Shown here one piece after another: positions 57,801 through 64,000 of a stretch of DNA of 64,000 bases. The stretch's first letter is position 1. Each line of letters opens with the position of its first letter. Source of the DNA: Dioscorea cayenensis subsp. rotundata (taxonomy: Eukaryota > Streptophyta > Magnoliopsida > Dioscoreales > Dioscoreaceae); the NCBI RefSeq assembly GCF_009730915.1, contig NC_052479.1, positions 27,467,610-27,531,609 on the forward strand, read 5' to 3'. The notes below the pieces were generated by a model. It was not told the DNA's origin, made no database searches, and was given only the letters and a program-made list of their open reading frames with translations. Made by a program: the position numbers and the translations under genes.

Positions 57801-60800
57801 GATGGCTTCAAACAACTTCTGGAAGAAGTTTCAGAGGTGATGAAATATGATTTTTTACATGGTTCAGTGGTTGAGTCTTGGTGCTTAGAATTTGGTTGTC
57901 AATGGCCTATCAAACCAATTGACTGTTAACAAAATATTTCCTTTCTGTAATTCAGGATATTGATCACAGAACTGACTATGAAATGTTTAAGAAGAAATGG
58001 GGGAGTGATACACGATTCACGGCTTTAAAGCGCAAGGAACAAGAAGTTCTCTTGAATGAAAAGTAAGTCTTTCCAAATTTTCTGTGCTGAACATTTTTTT
58101 TTTACCAGCATTTATTGCTCAATTATTTTAGTTGGCCTTGATTTCTTTGTAAAATGAATGCTGCAGAATCCTTGAAATCCCTTGATTGAAAAATATTCTT
58201 TCCATGTATGCCTGCAGTAAATGACGGATTAAGTAAATATATGTTTTGGTTTATTGGCAGAATACTTCCTCTTAAAAAAGCAGCTGAAGAAAAAATTCAA
58301 GCCATACGCATGGCTGCTACTTCCAGCTTTAAAGCAATGCTTCGTGATCAAGGAGATATTACACCAATTAGTCGATGGTCCAGGGTAAGTTATGGACAGT
58401 TCAGATATTGGTGCTTGTCAGCCAGCGACCCATGATATTATTTTCCTTGATGGTTTATACACTATTATTCTTGTTTTATTATTGAACCAACTGGATGTTG
58501 TGAAATACTGCCTTTTTCCCGTCTCCAAATAATGTCTAATGCCTGTCTTGTTCTATAATGACTTTATTCATTAAGTAATAAAGATACCTTTTGAGAAAAT
58601 TAATGACCACCTCTTCATGAACTCTGCACCATCGCATATTTTTAAAGCCAATTTATTCTTTCAAGGCCTCATTACCTCATTGCACTATTTTAAAGGTATA
58701 ACCTGGCTTCACTGCAAGCAAGTGAATGAAAACTTGTGGTTTACTGTCATCTTTGTTACATCAGGGTGCATTGACTTCGTGGCCAATTTAAATGTGTTGA
58801 AAGCATTAAAAATTGGAACAGATAGACTAGAGCTGATTTGATAACCTTGGTTTGTGTACCTTATGATAAAATTTCTTTGTCAGTATCTGTCCTTTTACTT
58901 ATGGTCTTTGAGGAAATAATCTTTTATCCCTCGGATATTTACAAATTTTGATATTATGTTTTAACATGATACTTAATTTTGATGGTGAGATGGACTTCTG
59001 ATGTTCTCTAGGTGAAAGATAGCTTGAGGAATGATCCAAGATACAAGACTGTAAAACATGAAGATCGAGAAATTTTGTTCAATGAATATATATCTGAACT
59101 TAAATCTGCTGAAGAGGAACTAGAACAAGCTGCTAAAGCCAAAAAGGATGAGCAGGTAAAAATTTTAATTTTTATAAACTGCTAAAAATGTTACATGGTA
59201 CTAAATTTCGATCCCTGCATTTACTGGTTTAACAGTTTTATTATTCTGTGATTTTTATAGGAGAAACTTAAGGAAAGGGAGCGGGAGTTGCGAAAAAGGA
59301 AAGAAAGAGAAGAGCAAGAAATGGAAAGAGTGAGATTGAAGATCCGCAAGAAGGAAGTAGTGGCATCCTATCAGGCCTTACTTGTTGAAACAATAAAAGA
59401 TCCGAAGGTTACCTTTTTTGACATTAATTTTCTTTAGGAAATTGTGATTACTTGTGCCTATTTTTCTAACCTTGTTGCTAAGTCACTTAGATGCCAGCTG
59501 TTACATCTGTTGGTTTGCAAATTTAGCTTGGCTGATCACTAAAATCTGGACTCACAGGATAGTCTTCTTGAGTGTTAGATTAAAATGTGCATCCGTAGTT
59601 CATTATGCGCACCTTATGTCGGATTCAACTTTACAATTTTTACTTCTATGTTAATCTTTCAAGATTCACAACAGCATCCTTGATAAGCTGCACAATGTTT
59701 GGTTTACAGGTTTCAAAATGCTTATTAGTTGATTAAGGTTTTTTTAAATGCACATCGGACACCAGTGGTTACTTGTTTCCTCTTTCAGGCATCTTGGACT
59801 GAATGTAAGCCTAAACTAGATAGGGATCCCCAGGGTCGTGCAACAAACCCAGATCTTGACCAAGCTGATGCTGAGAAACTCTTTCGCGAACATGTTAAGG
59901 ACTTGTATGAGGTAATGTCATGTGTTTTATTTGACACAAAACATGGTTTGTTTGCCAGGTAAATACATACCATGGTTGTGTCCAGATTTATGCTGTTTGT
60001 ACTTTTTTGTGCACGCCTATTTAAAAGTTAACATCATAATTGTCCATCCAGTCATCTGAATAATTCAGGATTTCATTGCTGCTCTAACAATTAAATAGTT
60101 CATGCTAATTATACTCTAAGCTGCATATGTAACTCTTATATATTTGCCTAGTTACCCAAAATCAATTGCTGTGCTTGGCAATGATGAATTTAGCAGATTG
60201 CAGGTGAACATAATGAAAGTAGTATTTATTGACTGGTTCTTTTGATAAATAACTTTTGCTCATTCTGTCACTTCTCTAGTCACATATCTTACCACTTGGT
60301 CCCAACATTGAAGGTTTTTCTTTGTCCACAAGGACAATTGGATTATTGTCCCATGTTCTAGCTCTGTATGAACCTGACACAGTATGACGACATTGCTTAT
60401 AAGGTGTCCTAACATTGACTTTGCATGATGTTCATATGGCTTACAGATTGATTACCATACATGGGGTGTTTCTCGGGCCCTTTGTCGAACTTGATTGCCC
60501 TGTTCTGTGGTTTACTTTCTGGCGACAAGTTTCACTATTATATTTTTAAGTTTCCTGCTTTGCCATTCATAGATATTTTCTTGACCAATTATAAATTTTG
60601 CTTATATTAGCCATTATTTCAGAGGGAAATGATTTCAAAGAATTTTCTTACTGATATTTGTAGTTTATTTGACTTAGTTTGGCCAAGTTGGAACGACAAA
60701 TTTCATATGACCAGATGATAGAATGTGAACAAATCAACACATCGGACTGTATCAATTTTGCTTGACAGTTTGATAAAAATGAGTTTGCCCTTATAAATAA

Positions 60801-61172
60801 TTTTGTGGGTGATCTTGGATGTTCCCGTGTCTTGTCTTTAAAGTGTCTGACCCAGCTATACTCATGCAGCGATGTGTCCGTGATTTTCGTACTCTATTGG
60901 CTGAAGTTATAACTCCGGAAATGGCCAGCCAGATGACAGAGAATGGGAAGACAGCTCTTACTTCTTGGTCTGAAGCAAAACAGCGCCTGAAGCCTGATCC
61001 AAGGTATACCAAGATGCCCAGGAAAGATAGGGAGTCTTTGTGGTCTCGACATGCAGAAGATATTCTGCGAAAACAGAAAACAGCAACGTCCGATCAAAAG
61101 AAGCCAGACGCTGCTGAAGGAAGAAGTAGAAAGACTGCTGATTATTCTCAGCGGTGGCATGGCCGGAGATAG
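51893..61172 (+). CDS. PRP40C: Pre-mRNA-processing protein 40C (WW- and FF-domain splicing factor)
   Basis: Nuclear scaffold related to yeast Prp40 and animal TCERG1; WW domains bind proline-rich splicing factors, FF domains bind the phosphorylated RNA polymerase II tail. Coding exons: 51893-52321, 52417-52566, 52691-52948, 53035-53670, 53747-53908, 54007-54044, 55457-55535, 55928-56395, 56585-56668, 57696-57836, 57956-58062, 58261-58384, 59012-59155, 59261-59407, 59789-59911, 60870-61172, all GT-AG and in frame, about 1130 residues. Residues 1-490 are Pro/Ser-rich. WW1 is at about 514-539 ([20 protein letters not shown]), WW2 at about 566-591. Five FF domains follow, near 735-790, 800-860, 870-925, 970-1030 and 1032-1090, with a charged helical [14 protein letters not shown] segment between FF3 and FF4. 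The tail ends RWHGRR. Confidence 0.9.
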
Positions 61173-61332
61173 TTTCAGAGGAGTTTTGTTTTTTCCAAAT
61201 ATTTGTTTCAAGGATTTATTAAAGTCATCTGAGGATAGTGTTGTTTGCTAGCTCCCTTAACATAATAGTTGTTAGATTCTCTGTAATTTTCACTGAATTA
61301 TATTAGTCTTGGGCAATGAGATGAAAGTTAAA

Positions 61333-61363
<31 letters not shown>

Positions 61364-61763
61364 GTTAGCATGCGGATTAGGCATTTGTGTACCATTGGAA
61401 AACAAGGTTTTTTTAACTGGATATGTTTTAAAAATTGTTCTTTCAATTGTTCTTTAAAATTTCTTTTGTCATTTCCAGTTATTTCCTCTCTTTGTTTAGA
61501 AGCCCCCCTTGTTTTTTTAACTTTCTTTTGATTTATACATATGTTCTGCTTCAGCGTTGAAGGTGGAGTAATCCCTCAATGTTTGATTTTCAGCCATTAT
61601 GATCATCGGAATGAAAGGCCTATATATAACTTAATTAACCCTGATTGAGCAAAAGCATTGTAGATTATGTCTAGTTGAATAACAAACAAAGGATGCTTGA
61701 GATTACTTTATGCTTATCCAAGTTTGATGCAGAGTAACTATATAGGGTAAAAATTTGATTCGT
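61173..61763. other. PRP40C 3' flank
   Basis: Likely 3' untranslated region and downstream DNA, with an (AT)n run at about 61336-61357. A 17-bp copy of the MITE end (TATAGGGTAAAAATTTG) lies at 61741-61757 just outside the MITE. Confidence 0.5.
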
Positions 61764-62208
61764 ATATAGGGTAAAAATTTGGATCGGTCACCATTTCACG
61801 GTCTTTTTTCATTTTAGATACCGGATTTTGATTTATATCTTTTTGGTCACTAAGCACTAATTTCATTTCACCATAGGGTCCTAATCGGTTTCCGGCCAAT
61901 TTAATCCTACCTGGATCTCATTAAGCCAACATAGACTTGGCACATTAGACTTTGTCCAAGAAGACATTTTCTTTAGCCACATGTGCACTCCATGTGAGTA
62001 GGCAAGCCTCTTGACATGTTCGAATTGGGCAAAATTTGACGTGCAGCCACGTAGAATTAAATAGGCCATAAACTTATTAGTACCCTTCCGGTGAAATGGA
62101 ATTGGTGCTTGGTGACCAAAAAGATATAAATTGAAATCCGGTACCTAAATTGAAAAAAAAAAAAGTTATAATATAATGACCTAGCCAAGTTTTTACCCTA
62201 CCTATATA
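61764..62208. mobile_element. MITE with about 110-bp terminal inverted repeats
   Basis: Left end TATAGGGTAAAAATTTGG runs through ATACCGGATTTTGATTTATA and TCTTTTTGGTCAC. The right end carries the same in inverse, ending TTTTTACCCTACCTATATA. Possible TATA target duplication. The interior has a 62-codon minus frame without recognisable domain. No transposase. Confidence 0.8.
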
Positions 62209-62254
62209 AGCAAAGGAAAGTAGTTCTTCTGAGTACCAACTCCCTAAGCCTTCA

Positions 62255-62478
62255 TATCGTTGATGTAATCCTGAGAGAGTGGAATATTTTGGCAGACAGG
62301 ATTGCAGCTCAGGGAAGAAGATCTCCTCAACTGTCTTTATTCCACTAAGTAAGAGATTTACCTAATACCTAAGTGGCTCATGAAGAGATGCACCAGTTTT
62401 GGTCTTAGCTTTTGATTTGCTTCTTTGTTTGTTCAGTTTTTCTTTAGTTGTCTAGCTGCTGCGCAGCTCATTTATCAC
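62255..62478 (+). mobile_element. 5'-truncated LINE insertion flanked by a 19-bp target-site duplication
   Basis: The insert begins in the C-terminal end of an RNase H domain (REWNILADRIAAQGRRSPQL) and continues as a short 3' untranslated region. CCAACTCCCTAAGCCTTCA occurs at 62236-62254 and again at 62479-62497, a perfect 19-bp duplication hugging the insert. A long duplication and 5' truncation are the mark of target-primed LINE integration, although no poly(A) tail is present. Confidence 0.8.
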
Positions 62479-62497
62479 CCAACTCCCTAAGCCTTCA

Positions 62498-62806
62498 GAA
62501 ATCTGGTGACAAGCACCTAATTACTAGTAGCATTAAAATATCAAGAGCCATACAATGTGAGAGAGAACCCATGGACTAACATTTAACAGCCAAATTAATA
62601 ACTTTAAAATACTTAGTAGAACATTCAATATGAAGAAGATGATTAGTTTCAAGAGATTATTAATCAATTGAATATCAAGGAACAAGAAGTCTATGAAGAA
62701 ACAAGATTGCTACATCAAAGCATAAGAAAAAGCTATCTACTTTTTGAGCTCTGAAAACTAAAATAATAGTCATGAGTCATGATAAAGTTTAAATAATTCA
62801 TACCTT
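62498..62806. other. Non-coding DNA between LINE insertion and gypsy LTR
   Basis: No gene or repeat boundary supported. Confidence 0.45.
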
Positions 62807-63106
62807 TGTAACATGACACACTGATGCCACCCCGAGGCCGTCTTCGGATGTTGATCGGTGAGATTGAGAGTTTGGGGCTAAGAAGAGAAAAATAGAAGAA
62901 CAGAAGGGAGAAGAGAAGAGGAGAGAAGAGGAAAGAAAAGAGAAGGTAGCTACGCACATACCCTTCTCATCATTCATTGGCAGCTATTATAGCCTGGTAA
63001 CATAACAAACATCATAACAACCTGACGAATTACAACCATTGGTCATACGTCAGCCACTACCCCTGATTCCCACTACAGCCACTACCCTGATTCCCACTAC
63101 ATAACA
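62807..63106 (-). repeat. Putative 3' LTR of the gypsy element
   Basis: On the minus strand the segment starts TGTTATGTAGTGGG next to the pol stop and ends CATGTTACA, giving TG...CA ends and about 300 bp. It includes a pyrimidine-rich leader (GA-rich on the plus strand, 62880-62945). The second LTR is outside the window, so ends are provisional. Confidence 0.45.
63049..63100. repeat. Two tandem 25-26 bp units
   Basis: CAGCCACTACCCCTGATTCC followed by CACTA repeats once with one C missing, next to the stop codon of the gypsy pol gene. Confidence 0.85.
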
Positions 63107-64000
63107 AAATCCTTAAATTTAGTACCACTTGTCACGCCTCTATTCACACGACTGGACATCCTCGGACGCTCGTCAACATATTTCTTCTTGACCTGGTCAA
63201 CTGGCACATTCGTGACAATAGCCTCCCGTTCTTCATTCACCTTGTCCTCAAGGTGAAACGCTGGAAAATTGCGGCGTAGATGGTCTTCGTCTTCCCACGT
63301 CGCATCAGCAGCTGCTTGATGTTCCCATTGCACCAAATATTGTGTCACTGGTTTGGTTTGCAGAAGCAATCTTCTGGTGCGTAGGATGGAATGAGGTTGA
63401 AAGACTGGGCGTTGCTCTTGAAAGGTTTCTGGCAACGGATGATGATGCAGGAGTGGATCGCCAGTGCACTTCTTCAGCTTGGAGACATGAAACACGTCGT
63501 GGATCTTGGCCGTAGATGGCAGTGCCAAGCGATATGCGACAGCGCCGATCCTCTCTGTAATCTGGAAAGGACCGAAAAAACGTTTGGAGAGCTTGTGAGT
63601 GTGTTGTCTGTGGAGAGAAGATTGCCGAAAAGGTTGAAGTCGAAGAAACACCCAATCATTTGTTTGGAACTCAACATCCTTTCGCTTAACATCAGCTTGA
63701 TTCTTCATTCGGAGCTGAGCAGTGGCTAAATTCTCCTTGAGGGTGCGAAGTATCTGATTACGAGTGGATAAAAGCTCATCAACAGCTGCGACCCTGGAAT
63801 CATTTTCCATGTAATCTAGAAGCGTTGGAGGGAAAACCCCATAGATTGCTTCATAAGGTGACATTTGAATGGAGGAATGCCAAGCAGTATTATAATGCCA
63901 CTCTGCCCATGGGAGGTAGCGCAGCCACTGTCGAGGTTGCTCACTTACAAAACTCCTCAAATAGTCCTCCAAGTATCGATTTACAACCTCTGTTTGTCCG
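63097..64000 (-). CDS. Ty3/gypsy pol, integrase C-terminus and chromodomain (partial)
   Basis: The frame enters from the right edge of the window (GQTEVVNRYLEDYLRSF) and runs without a stop to 63097. It shows the integrase C-terminal region WLRYLPWAEWHYNTAWHSS, MSPYEAIYG, a GPF-type SKRFFGPFQITERIGAVAYR, VFHVSKLKK, and a chromodomain-like end YLVQWEHQAAADATWEDE. Integrase inserts the element; a chromodomain steers it to chromatin marks, which places it among chromoviruses. The 5' part (gag, protease, RT) lies beyond the window. No lesion is visible in the 301 codons seen. Confidence 0.88.
   Translation of the reverse strand, partial: GQTEVVNRYLEDYLRSFVSEQPRQWLRYLPWAEWHYNTAWHSSIQMSPYEAIYGVFPPTLLDYMENDSRVAAVDELLSTRNQILRTLKENLATAQLRMKNQADVKRKDVEFQTNDWVFLRLQPFRQSSLHRQHTHKLSKRFFGPFQITERIGAVAYRLALPSTAKIHDVFHVSKLKKCTGDPLLHHHPLPETFQEQRPVFQPHSILRTRRLLLQTKPVTQYLVQWEHQAAADATWEDEDHLRRNFPAFHLEDKVNEEREAIVTNVPVDQVKKKYVDERPRMSSRVNRGVTSGTKFKDFVM

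Noticed and set aside
62807..62957. 74-codon minus frame rich in Phe, Leu and Ser
   Set aside because: It is the pyrimidine-rich part of the putative gypsy LTR read as protein.

Overview
This is a 64-kb piece of a plant nuclear genome. The evidence is GT-AG introns, a plastid-targeted pyruvate dehydrogenase subunit, a plant-type PRP40C splicing factor, an FtsHi5-like plastid gene fragment, and a dense load of copia, gypsy, LINE, SINE, MITE and Mutator-like elements in AT-rich intergenic DNA. A monocot is my guess from the general look of the repeats; it is not demonstrated. I see no bacterial, viral or organellar genes. The assembly has a gap of exactly 1000 Ns (18856-19855).

Layout. 1-4100: two decayed copia fragments in opposite orientation. 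5634-8901: plastid pyruvate dehydrogenase E1-beta in four coding exons (mature enzyme intact, one in-frame TGA in the transit-peptide part). 9411-15690: a tandem copia structure, truncated internal region / LTR / complete internal region / LTR. 16504-18390: three exons of an FtsHi5-like gene on the minus strand, cut by the copia element on one side and by a LINE-like 3' end on the other. 19856-26290: a large CpG-rich Mutator-like (MULE) element with a minus-strand transposase and a convergent plus-strand Ulp1-type (C48) peptidase domain, both broken. 26310-37330: MITEs, two related LINE fragments, SINE-like insertions and a 0.7-kb direct duplication. 37410-40883: a minus-strand class I/II aminotransferase with many lesions. 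41030-43034: a LINE ORF1-like region. 45867-49671: an ASG1-like (TRF2/HOY1 PH-like) locus, probably decaying. 49752-49886: a 44-residue ORF. 51893-61172: PRP40C, the only long multi-exon gene that reads cleanly from start to stop (about 1130 residues, two WW and five FF domains). 61764-64000: a MITE, a tiny LINE insertion with a 19-bp target-site duplication, and the 3' part of a chromodomain gypsy element on the minus strand.

The host genes are unrelated in function (plastid acetyl-CoA supply, plastid protein import or proteolysis, amino-acid transamination, RNA splicing) and form no operon-like unit. The main story is genome decay by transposons. Several insertions can be proved inside this window because an uninterrupted paralogous copy is also present. 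A second theme is data quality: one copia copy carries clustered changes in which CAG/CTG in the sister copy becomes CGA or CG-containing sequence, which looks like systematic base-calling error, and the MULE may share the problem. No clearly undescribed system was found. The most unusual items are the MULE with convergent Ulp1 domain and strand-oriented GTTTAA intron motifs, the copia junction placed exactly at an intron-like splice acceptor, and the decayed tandem triplication of an aminotransferase exon.
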